Shown here in pieces: positions 46,650-55,564 of a stretch of 64,000 nucleotides of DNA (its first letter is position 1; each line of letters starts with the position of its first letter). Source of the DNA: Lewinellaceae bacterium. GTDB lineage: Bacteria > Bacteroidota > Bacteroidia > Chitinophagales > Saprospiraceae. Both the position numbers and the translations under genes were made by a program. The stretch is taken from NCBI GenBank assembly GCA_020636315.1, contig JACJYA010000014.1, forward strand, positions 186,001-250,000. The letters are read 5' to 3'. The notes under the pieces were generated by a model. That model worked only from the letters and a program-made list of their open reading frames with translations, was not told the DNA's origin and ran no database searches.

Positions 46650-47126
46650 TTACCCCAAAAAAGCCGAATACATCCACACCAGTTTTTCCTGTTCGCGTAT
46701 ATAATCACTCATAAGGGCGTTGGTGCCTTCGTCGCCGGATTCACCGGATAGTTCCAACAGCTCGCGCTCGAGGGGGAGCAGCACTTCGTAGCCTTTCAGG
46801 ATTTCTTTCACCGCTGCCACGCCATCGGAGACATTCTTTGCTGCCCTGATCTCGGACACGGCAGAATAGTCGGAATAGGTGTGCAGGGGCGTGAAGCCAA
46901 GGGTTAGAATGCGTTCGGCGATCTCATCAATTTTAAGGAGCGAGTCGTTGTACAACTCTTCAAACTTGACGTGCAGTTCGAAGAACTTATCGCCTTTGAT
47001 GTTCCAGTGGAAACCCCGCGCGTTCATATAAAACAGTTGGTAATTGGCCAGCAACGCATTAAGCTTTTCTGACAATATTTTTGACTGCGTTTGGTCCAGT
47101 CCGATACGGCTTAAGTTATTTGCCAT
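46650..47126 (-). CDS. dps: Dps-family ferritin-like DNA protection protein
   Basis: A 158-residue four-helix protein. The Dps signature NYQLFYMNARGFHWNIKGDKFFELHVKFEELYNDSLLKIDEIAERI holds the inter-subunit ferroxidase ligands (H of FHW, H of ELH, D and E further on). Dps dodecamers oxidise and store iron using peroxide and shield DNA in starvation. Length is normal. It stands alone with a palindromic terminator downstream. The iron-uptake locus is 9 kb away, so both ends of iron handling occur in this window. Confidence 0.93.
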   Translation of the reverse strand: MANNLSRIGLDQTQSKILSEKLNALLANYQLFYMNARGFHWNIKGDKFFELHVKFEELYNDSLLKIDEIAERILTLGFTPLHTYSDYSAVSEIRAAKNVSDGVAAVKEILKGYEVLLPLERELLELSGESGDEGTNALMSDYIREQEKLVWMYSAFLG

Positions 47127-47276
47127 TGTACTATTGTTTTTTTAGTTACTTTCCCCGCAAAAATAGTTGAATGAGGCCGAAAATTCAGTGAAGTCAATCA
47201 CTTTGGGAGCATAGGCTGGCTGGATAGATACTGTCCGTAAATGCCTTTCGGCGCCTGGTTGCTTCCGGACGGGCGC

Positions 47277-48053
47277 TTACAGCATCCCGGCAATCAGGCC
47301 TTGCATCCATTTCTGTTCTTCTTCCGAAAAAGCGGGCGGCGGGGGCGCTTCGCTATAGTCGATGGATTTGTCCAGCGCGCGCTGCTCGTATAAGTCCTTT
47401 AAAGCCTTATTCAGGGCGAGGAAAGTATCCTTATCCGGCGCTTTCAGGGGGATGGGGATAACCGGCAGGGGCTCCTTCACATCCACAGCCCATACCTGAG
47501 TTTGCCCTTGCCCGGCCCGGATCAATGTGATCAGGTAGTGCGATTTGGGCAGATGGGGGTGCGCCAGCGGGCGTTCCCCCCGCCGGAGCAGGTCGATCTC
47601 AATGAGGTGGGCGCCGCCACGGTGCAGGCGCAACCGTTTTTCCCGGTAGGGCTGCAGGCCCGGCCGGCGTTTATTGACAGGCGAGAGGATTTCAATGGCT
47701 GTGATGAGTTTATTACTTTTCTTATCCCTGACTTCCACCATCGGAATGTGGACTTCCACGGGTTTGATAGCAGGTAGCACCACAGTTTCCGGGGTGATGG
47801 CATTTTCACCGTAACCTTCAGCCGGTTCCTTTATGCTATCAACTTTCCGAAAGAGCTCCACATCCGGGTACATGATGCCCACATCTTCCTCCGGCGAGGT
47901 ATCCTCTACTATATAGCTATTAAGATGAACGATGTAAGCCTCTCCCAGCCGTGGCGTCAGCTGGACGCTGATCAGATAGGCCAGGCTGTTATGCACATCC
48001 GGCCAGAGGTGGCCTTCCAGGTAGGGATCCATTCCGGGGAAAGGAGAAGGCAT
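47277..48053 (-). CDS. DUF4058 family protein
   Basis: A 258-residue soluble protein beginning MPSPFPGMDPYLEGHLWPDVHNSLAYLISVQLTP, the hallmark of DUF4058, followed by a YPDVEL segment and VEIRDxxSxxLITAIEILSPVNK-like block (here VEVRDKKSNKLITAIEILSPVNK). The central pattern resembles a PD-(D/E)XK-like fold as in Uma2 proteins, but this is inference. DUF4058 is common in cyanobacteria and some Bacteroidota, often in many copies; function is unknown. Confidence 0.88.
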   Translation of the reverse strand: MPSPFPGMDPYLEGHLWPDVHNSLAYLISVQLTPRLGEAYIVHLNSYIVEDTSPEEDVGIMYPDVELFRKVDSIKEPAEGYGENAITPETVVLPAIKPVEVHIPMVEVRDKKSNKLITAIEILSPVNKRRPGLQPYREKRLRLHRGGAHLIEIDLLRRGERPLAHPHLPKSHYLITLIRAGQGQTQVWAVDVKEPLPVIPIPLKAPDKDTFLALNKALKDLYEQRALDKSIDYSEAPPPPAFSEEEQKWMQGLIAGML

Positions 48054-48280
48054 GGTATTTTTTTACAAAGATAACTTTTTTAGGAGAGATGAACAGGCAC
48101 AAAAGTCGCAGGTAAGTAGTTTTTTCTCCAGTGCAACCGTATTGCTCATGAACTGATTTTTTCCAAAAACAACGATTTTCCGATTGACCTACAAACGATA
48201 AAGCTTGTGCAAAACTCTCCAGCCACCTTGCCTTTCCCCTCCGAATTGCAGACCTTTACCAAACAGACAATTCTCTTGTC

Positions 48281-49855
48281 ATGAAACAAACAAAAAACAT
48301 CTGCCTGCTGGCACTGGTACTGCTTTCCGGCGCCCTGAACCGCTCTCTCGCCCAGCACCCCAATGTTCTGATCAGTGCTGAGAATGCGCCCAATGAACCC
48401 GCCATCTGCATCAATCCTAAAAACACGCAGGAAATGGTGGCCGGCGCCAACCTCAACAACGTTTACTATTCCCACGACGGTGGTGTTTCCTGGACAAAAA
48501 CGCCTGTTTCCTGCCCCTGGGGCATCTGGGGCGACCCGGTCATCGGGGTGGATACTTCGGGAGCATTCTACTACCTTCACCTCTCCAACCCTCCTTCCGG
48601 CAACTGGATCGACCGCATCATCGCCCAAAAGAGCACGGACGGGGGCGTTACCTGGTCTGCCGGAAGCTACATGGGGCTGAACGGGGCCAAAGCCCAGGAC
48701 AAGCACTGGATTGCAGTGGACCGGCAAACGAATGCTCTTTACGTTACCTGGACCCAGTTTGACAACTACGGCTCAACCTCCCCGGCCGACAGCTCCGTCA
48801 TTCTGTTTTCCCGAAGCACCGACGCCGGCGAAACCTGGTCTCCCGCCCTGCGCATCAGCCAACTGGCCGGCGACTGCATCGACGATGACAATACCACCGA
48901 AGGCGCCGTCCCCTGTATAGGGCCCAACGGAGAAATTTACACCGCCTGGTCGAACCGCGACAAGCTCTGGTTTGACCGCTCCACCGACAAGGGAGAGAAC
49001 TGGCTGGCTGAGGACATCTTCGTCGCCGATCAGCCCGGCGGCTGGGCCTACGATATCGCAGGCATCTACCGGGCCAACGGCCTGCCCGTCACTGCCTGCG
49101 ACCTCAGCGGCGGGCCGCATCACGGCGCCATTTACGTCAATTGGTCCGATCAGCGCAACGGCGCCGGCGACACCGACATCTGGCTCGCCAAAAGCAACGA
49201 CGGCGGCAACACCTGGAGCGAGCCCCGCCGGGTGAACGACGACGGCCCCGGCAAACAACAATTCTTCACCTGGATGACTGTCGATCAGGTGACGGGGTGG
49301 CTGTGGTTCACCTTCTACGACCGGCGCCACTATCCGGACAACCGCACCGATGTTTACATGGCTCTTTCCCAGGACGGGGGAGAGACCTTCACCAACTTCA
49401 AGGTGAGCGAAAGCCCCTTCTCTCCCACCGACAGCTATTTTTTCGGCGACTACACCAATGTTGCGGCCCACAACAATGTCGTGCGCCCCATCTGGACGCG
49501 CCTGGAGGGCAACAACCTGTCCATCTGGACGGCGCTCATTCAAACGGGCCTCATCAATTCCACTCCGAAAGAACCGGAAAGACGATCCTTACTACTGGAA
49601 GATCCATTTCCCAACCCGTTCTCAAAGGAGGTAGGCATTTCCTTCAAACTGCACCGCCGATCACTGGTGCGCCTCTCGGTGATGGATCTTCAGGGCAGGG
49701 AAATGGCCCGCCCTATCGACGATGAATGGTGGGATTACGGGAAGTACCTGGAAAGGATCGATATGCAAGGTTTTGGCCTTCCCCCGGGAGTATATTTCCT
49801 CCTGCTCAGCGTGGACGGGGAAGTGGAAATGCGAAAGGTGGTGAGGGAGTATTAG
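48281..49855 (+). CDS. Sialidase-like (BNR) T9SS-secreted protein
   Basis: A 524-residue secreted protein with signal peptide ending SLAQ. A six-bladed sialidase-type propeller shows Asp-box motifs SHDGGVSW, STDGGVTW, STDAGETW, STDKGENW, SNDGGNTW and SQDGGETF. The T9SS type A domain starts near DPFPNPFSKEVGISF. Asp boxes define the fold only; the arginine triad of true sialidases could not be confirmed by eye. It is followed at once by a G-rich repeat. Confidence 0.85.
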   Translation: MKQTKNICLLALVLLSGALNRSLAQHPNVLISAENAPNEPAICINPKNTQEMVAGANLNNVYYSHDGGVSWTKTPVSCPWGIWGDPVIGVDTSGAFYYLHLSNPPSGNWIDRIIAQKSTDGGVTWSAGSYMGLNGAKAQDKHWIAVDRQTNALYVTWTQFDNYGSTSPADSSVILFSRSTDAGETWSPALRISQLAGDCIDDDNTTEGAVPCIGPNGEIYTAWSNRDKLWFDRSTDKGENWLAEDIFVADQPGGWAYDIAGIYRANGLPVTACDLSGGPHHGAIYVNWSDQRNGAGDTDIWLAKSNDGGNTWSEPRRVNDDGPGKQQFFTWMTVDQVTGWLWFTFYDRRHYPDNRTDVYMALSQDGGETFTNFKVSESPFSPTDSYFFGDYTNVAAHNNVVRPIWTRLEGNNLSIWTALIQTGLINSTPKEPERRSLLLEDPFPNPFSKEVGISFKLHRRSLVRLSVMDLQGREMARPIDDEWWDYGKYLERIDMQGFGLPPGVYFLLLSVDGEVEMRKVVREY

Positions 49856-49893
49856 GGTTTCTGGGGTTTCTGGGGTTTCCGGGGTTTCCGGGT
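49856..49893 (+). repeat. (GGGGTTTCT)n repeat, potential G-quadruplex
   Basis: Five G-runs of 3-4 nt with 5-nt loops (TTTCT or TTTCC) start directly after the stop codon at 49855. This satisfies the usual G-quadruplex rule on the plus strand. The same unit occurs after the TIR-NACHT gene. Confidence 0.75.
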
Positions 49894-49961
49894 TCAGTTC
49901 CGGGTAATCCATGCCTCAACCTCAACCTTAACCTCATTAAAAACCCAAATTTGCCCACCTG

Positions 49962-50870
49962 CTAAGAGTCTTCTCCCCCTTCCTCCCCTCCCAACTGCGC
50001 ATCAAAGCTCTCTATAATGCTATCGCGCAGGTACTGAGCCACTTTTGCCTGTATTTCGGAGTGGAAAAGTGAGATCTGGGTCGGCGACAGGGCCGGCAGG
50101 CCTTCTTTCACGATCACGCAATCCTCCGGGATCAGGCTCTGCGGCAAGGCCGCCAGGCCCAGCCCCGCCCGAACGGCCAGCAGCTTGCTGTTGTAGCTTT
50201 CGCTGACATAGGTGAGGTCGGCCGCCCGCTGTGCTGAAGCTAACCGGTGCAATACCTGCCTGCGATAAACGCAAGGCTCCGGTGACACGATGATGGGAAT
50301 GCGGTCGGATCGCTGCCAGGCGGCGCACTCCTCAGCATTTCGCCCCACCCAAACGAGAGGGTCATACCAGGTCTTCACGATGCGGTCGGCGTAGGCCACG
50401 TTGAGCTGCTCGTGTTTGAGGACCGCCAGCTCGTATTCATTGGATTGGTAGCTTTGGTAAAGCCGTTCGGTCAGGCCGCACTCAACGGCCAGCTGAATAC
50501 GCGGGTACTGCTCCCGGAAGCGCGCCAGGATGGGCAGCAGATAGTGGGTGGCCAGGTCTTCGGGAATACCCAGCCGCACCCGCCCGGTGATCTCTTCGCT
50601 GTATAATTCCTCACGCAGTTTTTGTTCCACCTGCAGCATTTTCCAGCCGTACTGATAAACCAGTTTGCCTGCGTCCGTCATGTTCAACTCCCGGCCCTGC
50701 TTTCTGAGTAGAGGCTGGCCCACCATCTGCTCCAGCTTTTTGATTTGCTGGCTGACAGCTGACTGGGTGCGGTGTAACTCATTGGCGGCAAGGCTGAACC
50801 CCTGCTGGTCCACTACGGTAATAAAGGTGCGCAGTAATGGCAGGTCGAGATATAAGGTATTGGGATCCAT
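49962..50870 (-). CDS. LysR-family regulator divergent from dabBA
   Basis: A 302-residue regulator. The N-terminal winged helix is typical (LPLLRTFITVVDQQGFSLAANELHRTQSAVSQQIKKLEQMVGQPLL, residues 9-55). The effector domain follows with the usual FREQYPRIQLAVECG and a late RAGLGLAALPQSLI segment. It is transcribed away from the carbon-transport genes, the classic layout for a LysR activator of its neighbour (compare CbbR and CcmR in carbon fixation). It probably senses inorganic carbon status or a metabolite and controls dabB-dabA. Confidence 0.9.
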   Translation of the reverse strand: MDPNTLYLDLPLLRTFITVVDQQGFSLAANELHRTQSAVSQQIKKLEQMVGQPLLRKQGRELNMTDAGKLVYQYGWKMLQVEQKLREELYSEEITGRVRLGIPEDLATHYLLPILARFREQYPRIQLAVECGLTERLYQSYQSNEYELAVLKHEQLNVAYADRIVKTWYDPLVWVGRNAEECAAWQRSDRIPIIVSPEPCVYRRQVLHRLASAQRAADLTYVSESYNSKLLAVRAGLGLAALPQSLIPEDCVIVKEGLPALSPTQISLFHSEIQAKVAQYLRDSIIESFDAQLGGEEGGEDS

Positions 50871-50995
50871 AAAGCCGCATCATTTAGACTGGCTAATTTA
50901 TTAATTTCACTTATCTATTCAATCATTTTTTTTAATTTTTCTTATAAGGCTAACCTTCCTACCTTCGCCTCCGAATCAACCAAAGAACGACTGAA
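50871..50995. promoter_or_regulatory. Divergent lysR-dabB promoter region
   Basis: A 125-bp AT-rich spacer holding the start regions of both transcription units. CTTATAAG at 50941-50948 is a short palindrome that could belong to a LysR site. TAccTTCG at 50960-50967 is a one-mismatch -7 element for dabB. No exact T-N11-A motif was fixed with confidence. Confidence 0.5.
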
Positions 50996-52471
50996 ATGCT
51001 TGTTTTTCTTCTCTTCATCTTACAGACACTGGCCCTGTTCGGCCTGCTCACGAACCTGCGCCGGGCGGAAGAAGCCTCCACCGCGATTAGCGGGACTGCA
51101 TTTTTGCTGAGCCTATCCGCCTTATTTTTTCCTGCGGAACAAGCCTTGGCCGCCGGGCTGAACCAGGGACGGGAAGCGTTCCTCTTTACCTCAGTAATAT
51201 GTTTCATCAGCCTGGCCATACAGGCCTATTCGCTGCGGCACCTGGGCGGCCACCGATGGAAGCGTCGGGCTTTCCGCTATTTCGTGGCGTTGACGATCTC
51301 GCTTATGGCATTTGCCCTGGCGGATAACATCCTGCTGCTGGCCGTTGCGCTGGGCGTGAGCAACTTCCTGCTGTCCCGGCTGGTTGGCCATCAGCAGAAC
51401 TGGGCGGCGGCCCGTGCTTCGGGGCGCCTGGCCTGGCGGCAACTGGGGCTGGGCTCAGCGCTGCTGGCGCTTACCGTTGGCATTCTGTACTTTAACCTGG
51501 GGAGCCTTTCCTTACAGAGCCTGGCGGAAAGCACGATAGAAAACCCATGGCTGTCCATCACAGCCAGCCTCCTTATTCTCTCCGCCATGGCGCAGTCAGC
51601 CATCTGGCCTCTGCACCGCTGGCTGATCGCTTCGGCAAATGCCCCTACTCCGGTATCCGCATTTATGCACGCCGGCCTGGTCAACGGGGGCGCGCTGATC
51701 CTTTACAAATTTGCCCCCATCCTCCGGCAGGTTGAATGGAGCAGCACGGCACTCGTGCTGACAGGCGCCATTACTGCTGTCCTGGGAACTACCTGGATGC
51801 TGGTTCAAACGGACGTCAAACGCACCCTCACCTGTTCCACCATGGGGCAAATGGGTTTTATGATCCTGCAGTGCGGACTGGGGCTGTTTCCCGCAGCCCT
51901 CTCTCACATGATCTGGCATGGTTTCTTCAAAGCTTCCCTATTCCTCAGCGCTGGTTCCACGGTTAAAGCGGCAAAAAACCAAAGCCTGCGGCTGGAGGGG
52001 CCCAATGCTTTGCCCGTCTTTGGCTTCGGCATTGTGGTGGGCCTGGGCGGCGGCCTTATTTTCCGGCAGTTCACCCCGGATATCGGCGGCCTGGACAGCA
52101 CTTACCTTCTGTTGCTGGTTTTTTGCAGCATCACCTGCGCCCATGCCGTGATGGCCATCCTGCAGCCCCGCCTCAGCCCGGGGCGGGCAGTGCTGGCGGC
52201 TGCCCTGGGGCTGTTCGGCGCCACCGTTTACGGCGCGTCCGTATGGTTAGTGGAAAGCCAGATGGCGCCGCTGCCGGCGCCCCCGCTCAACGCGCTGCAC
52301 CTGGCCATTCTCACCATCTTTGTGCTCGGCTGGCTGGCCATGATCTTCCGGGGCTATCTGCCGCGCCTCCTGGGAGAAAGGCTTACCGCTCCCCTCTATG
52401 TGCGCGTACTGCGGGACAGCCAGCCCGAACGAACCACAATGAGCCCGCAAAGAGGGCAGTATCACTTTTAA
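50996..52471 (+). CDS. dabB: DabB: proton-channel subunit of a DIC accumulation complex
   Basis: A 491-residue membrane protein of the NuoL/MrpA proton-pumping family, with about thirteen hydrophobic segments and the conserved quinone-antiporter block ILSAMAQSAIWPLHRWLIASANAPTPVSAFMHAGLVNGGALILYKF (conserved lysines and histidine). In DAB systems this subunit couples the proton gradient to CO2 hydration by DabA. It is shorter than complex I NuoL and is followed 34 nt later by a DUF2309 gene, which is the diagnostic pairing. An isolated Mrp or Nuo subunit is the alternative, but no such operon is present. Confidence 0.88.
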   Translation: MLVFLLFILQTLALFGLLTNLRRAEEASTAISGTAFLLSLSALFFPAEQALAAGLNQGREAFLFTSVICFISLAIQAYSLRHLGGHRWKRRAFRYFVALTISLMAFALADNILLLAVALGVSNFLLSRLVGHQQNWAAARASGRLAWRQLGLGSALLALTVGILYFNLGSLSLQSLAESTIENPWLSITASLLILSAMAQSAIWPLHRWLIASANAPTPVSAFMHAGLVNGGALILYKFAPILRQVEWSSTALVLTGAITAVLGTTWMLVQTDVKRTLTCSTMGQMGFMILQCGLGLFPAALSHMIWHGFFKASLFLSAGSTVKAAKNQSLRLEGPNALPVFGFGIVVGLGGGLIFRQFTPDIGGLDSTYLLLLVFCSITCAHAVMAILQPRLSPGRAVLAAALGLFGATVYGASVWLVESQMAPLPAPPLNALHLAILTIFVLGWLAMIFRGYLPRLLGERLTAPLYVRVLRDSQPERTTMSPQRGQYHF

Positions 52472-52505
52472 AACCCTATTTGATAAACCTTCAAGTTGCT
52501 GAAAA

Positions 52506-55049
52506 ATGACGATAACCAAAAGCTCCGATATAGCCCGGGTGGCGCCCTCCTTGCGCCACCGCCTCCATGCACTCTATCAACTGGCAGCCCCTTCCTGGCC
52601 TCTGTCCAGCGCCGTAGCCTGCAATCCTTTACAAGGACTGGAATCCTTGCCTTTTTCCGAGGCTACCCGGCGTGGCCAGCAATTTTTCGACGCCAGCTGC
52701 CTGCCGGGATTCTGGCAACTGCGGCAGGCCCTGAGCAACGGGCAGCTGACGGAACAGGACCTCCATGATGCCATTGCACTGGCATCGGGCGAAAAACCTG
52801 CTCAGCTCATCCTGCAAGGCAAGCAGATTGCACTTCGGCCTCTTTTAAGCGCTATGGCACAGCAACTCGACGATGGCCGGGAAGCCCCCCCCGCCACCGC
52901 CCTACTCGGCCGGGCGCTGCCTCAGCTTGTGGCCTCGCATCCCTGGCGGGCTTCCCTGCCCGCTATCAACCGGCAGGCCATCACCTGGCTGGGAGCCTTC
53001 CTGGATGAAGGGCAGGCGGCCTGGCAAATGCCCTTTCGGGAAGGCGGCTTCTTTACTGCCGTGAAAAGGCTGTTGGCACATGACAGCACCTACGCCGACA
53101 AGCGCTCCTTTCTGCGAGAGCTGCCCGACGACAGCTTCGCAGCACTGGAAATGTTGCTCGCACAACTGCAGATCCCATCCAGGCAGGAAGAGGCCTTTCT
53201 GCAGGATCACCTGCTGGCGCTGCCCGGCTGGGCAGCCTTCATCCGGTGGCGCAGTGAGCAGGAAGATTACCGCCCACAGCAGCTTCACCCGATCAACCTG
53301 ACGGACTACCTGGCCGTCCGCCTCCTGCTGGCTTTCCTATTGCCGAAGGAAGGGCATAAAGCCAAAACCGAGGCGCCCCGGGAACTGCGGCGCCTCAGCA
53401 GTTGGGCAGAAGGTTTTCTGGCGCCGGCGCCGGACACTGATGGAGAGCAGTGGGCACAGCTGCTGCGCACGCTGCAGGATGCCTGCCACTGCATCCGCCT
53501 TGAACTGCTGCACCGCTGGGAGGAACAATTCCGCCGCCAGCTCGGCGGCCAGTTGCGAAGCCAGGCACGGAAGCCGAAAAATCAAGGCCGCCCCGAAGCC
53601 CAGCTGGCCTTCTGCATCGATGTGCGCTCGGAGCCTTTCCGGCGGCAGGTAGAAGCGGCCGGGGATTACGAAACCTTCGGCTTTGCCGGTTTTTTTGGCC
53701 TGCCGATCGCCTATGAGACCTTACTCGGGGAACGGGCTAAATCCCTTCCGGTACTGCTGAAGCCTGCTCATGAGCTGCGTATGCAGGCCAGCCCGGGTTG
53801 CGCTCATCAGGGCGAACGCCACCGTGAAGGCCTGCGCCTGATCCAGGAGCTGAAGCAGGCCTACAAATCCTTGAAATACAACCTGGCCACGCCCTTTGCT
53901 GCGGTGGAAGCTCTCGGCCTTCCGGCGGCCCTGGTCACCGCCGGGCGTAGCCTGCTTCCGGAAACCCTGATCCGGCTGCGCCGCCAGGGCCGTCGCCTGA
54001 TCCGTCCGGAAATCAGCCAGGCCCCCGATATCACCGCCAATGGAACCTGGGGTATCCCACTGAAAGATCAGGTAATTTACGCCGGCAACGCCTTGCGCAT
54101 GATGGGGTTGACTCGCAATTTCGCCCCGCTGGTCGTACTGTGCGGCCACGGAAGCCAGACCGAAAACAACCCCTACGCCGCCGCGCTCGACTGCGGGGCC
54201 TGCGGAGGCCGCCATGGCGGCCCCAATGCAACAGCCATGGCCCGGATCCTCAATCAGCCGGAGGTGCGGCAGCGCCTGCAGGAGGAAGGCATTGCCATCC
54301 CGGAAGATACCTTTTTCCTGGGCGCCCAGCACAATACCACCACCGATGAAGTCCAGCTACTCGACTTGCCGGCATTGCCGGCCGAAAAAGAGGAACAGCT
54401 TTCCGCCCTGCGCACCGGCCTTCAGAAAGCCCGGCAGGCCAACCTCGCCGTCCGCGCCCGGCAGTTTGGAAAAACGAATGCCCGCGGCATGCTGCGCCGC
54501 AGCACCGACTGGTCGGAAGTGCGCCCGGAATGGGGCCTGGCCGGCAACGCCGCCTTCGTAGTGGCGCCCCGGCAGCTGACCGCCGGCCTCGACCTCAGAG
54601 GGCGCTGCTTCCTGCACTCCTACGACTGGCGGCAGGACCCGGAGAACACTTCTCTGGAAGTCATCCTGACCGCTCCGTTGGTTGTTGCGCAATGGATCAA
54701 CAGCCAGTACTTCTTCTCTACAGTGGACAACGTAGCCTTCGGCAGCGGCAGCAAGATCACCCATAATGTCGTGGGCAAGTTCGGCATCATGCAGGGCAAT
54801 GGCAGCGACCTCATGCACGGCCTGCCCCTGCAGTCGGTCATGAAGAGCGATAAAGAACTCTACCATCAGCCGCTGCGGCTGTCCGCCTTCGTGGTGGCGC
54901 CGCGGGCGCGCGTACAGGCTCTGGTCGATAAGCACGAGATCCTGCAGCAGATGTTCTACAATGAATGGGTGGCCCTGCAGGTGTTCGACCCCGAAGAAGA
55001 AAAGATGTGGCGCCTGCAGGCAACGGGAGAGTGGACGGTGGTGGTTTGA
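52506..55049 (+). CDS. dabA: DabA (DUF2309/UPF0753): vectorial carbonic anhydrase-like subunit
   Basis: An 847-residue peripheral protein. It carries the beta-carbonic-anhydrase-like zinc site: C370 and D372 in AFCIDVRSEP, H548 in VVLCGHGSQ and C563 in ALDCGACGGRHGG. Spacing matches the ligands reported for Halothiobacillus DabA (C351, D353, H524, C539, from memory). DabA hydrates CO2 to bicarbonate in the cytoplasm, driven by proton flow through DabB. All four ligands are kept, so the complex should be functional. The gene follows dabB in the same operon. Confidence 0.92.
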   Translation: MTITKSSDIARVAPSLRHRLHALYQLAAPSWPLSSAVACNPLQGLESLPFSEATRRGQQFFDASCLPGFWQLRQALSNGQLTEQDLHDAIALASGEKPAQLILQGKQIALRPLLSAMAQQLDDGREAPPATALLGRALPQLVASHPWRASLPAINRQAITWLGAFLDEGQAAWQMPFREGGFFTAVKRLLAHDSTYADKRSFLRELPDDSFAALEMLLAQLQIPSRQEEAFLQDHLLALPGWAAFIRWRSEQEDYRPQQLHPINLTDYLAVRLLLAFLLPKEGHKAKTEAPRELRRLSSWAEGFLAPAPDTDGEQWAQLLRTLQDACHCIRLELLHRWEEQFRRQLGGQLRSQARKPKNQGRPEAQLAFCIDVRSEPFRRQVEAAGDYETFGFAGFFGLPIAYETLLGERAKSLPVLLKPAHELRMQASPGCAHQGERHREGLRLIQELKQAYKSLKYNLATPFAAVEALGLPAALVTAGRSLLPETLIRLRRQGRRLIRPEISQAPDITANGTWGIPLKDQVIYAGNALRMMGLTRNFAPLVVLCGHGSQTENNPYAAALDCGACGGRHGGPNATAMARILNQPEVRQRLQEEGIAIPEDTFFLGAQHNTTTDEVQLLDLPALPAEKEEQLSALRTGLQKARQANLAVRARQFGKTNARGMLRRSTDWSEVRPEWGLAGNAAFVVAPRQLTAGLDLRGRCFLHSYDWRQDPENTSLEVILTAPLVVAQWINSQYFFSTVDNVAFGSGSKITHNVVGKFGIMQGNGSDLMHGLPLQSVMKSDKELYHQPLRLSAFVVAPRARVQALVDKHEILQQMFYNEWVALQVFDPEEEKMWRLQATGEWTVVV

Positions 55050-55052
55050 AAT

Positions 55053-55523
55053 TCACTCGAACACTTCCGCCAGCGGAAGGGAAATATCAAGTGCAGGGTC
55101 TGTGAGCGTATCCGCAGCCCGAAAGATCTCATAATCGTCCGGGGAGGTGAACACGTAAATATTGCCCAGGGGAAGCAGTACGATCCAGCAGGATCGGACG
55201 CCGTGTTCGAAATATTTGCCGGCTTTGTCAACCAGTTCGTTGAGAGACTGGGTGGGAGAAATGATCTCGATAGCGCAGAGCGGCGGCTCGGTCATTGTCG
55301 TCACATCCTGCCGCAGGTCGAGCGGCATTTTGGGATAAATACATATATCCGGAACGGAAGGCCAGTCGGAAAGATCAAGGCTTAGTTCAGAAGCGATACG
55401 GTATTTTTTTTTGTAGGAAAGGCCCAACTCTCTGATCAAGTTGGCCTGGATGATACTGTGATTCAGAGAGGGTATAGGCTTATGACGTTCAGTCTCGTAT
55501 TCGGAAAGCTTGGCTTCCGGCAT
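55053..55523 (-). CDS. Uma2-family (DUF820) putative nuclease
   Basis: A 156-residue protein; start ATG 55523 (MPEAKLSEYETERHKPIPSLNHSIIQANL) is chosen because a longer frame would overlap the end of the feoB membrane gene. It shows the Uma2 core: SELSLDLSDWPSVPDICIYP, then PPLCAIEIISPTQSLNELVDKAGKYFEHGVRSCWIV, i.e. a PD...ExxSP...K arrangement of the PD-(D/E)XK superfamily. Such proteins are common in cyanobacteria and filamentous Bacteroidota; activity is mostly uncharacterised. It converges with dabA with 3 nt between the stops. Confidence 0.83.
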   Translation of the reverse strand: MPEAKLSEYETERHKPIPSLNHSIIQANLIRELGLSYKKKYRIASELSLDLSDWPSVPDICIYPKMPLDLRQDVTTMTEPPLCAIEIISPTQSLNELVDKAGKYFEHGVRSCWIVLLPLGNIYVFTSPDDYEIFRAADTLTDPALDISLPLAEVFE

Positions 55524-55564
55524 GACGCGGTTTTTTTCAAAGATACGGAATTGGCTATAAAGTA

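Noticed and set aside
50884..50897. TTTAGACTGGCTAA near the lysR start, resembling a DtxR box
   Set aside because: The half-sites are short and the centre has odd spacing; no iron gene is next to it.
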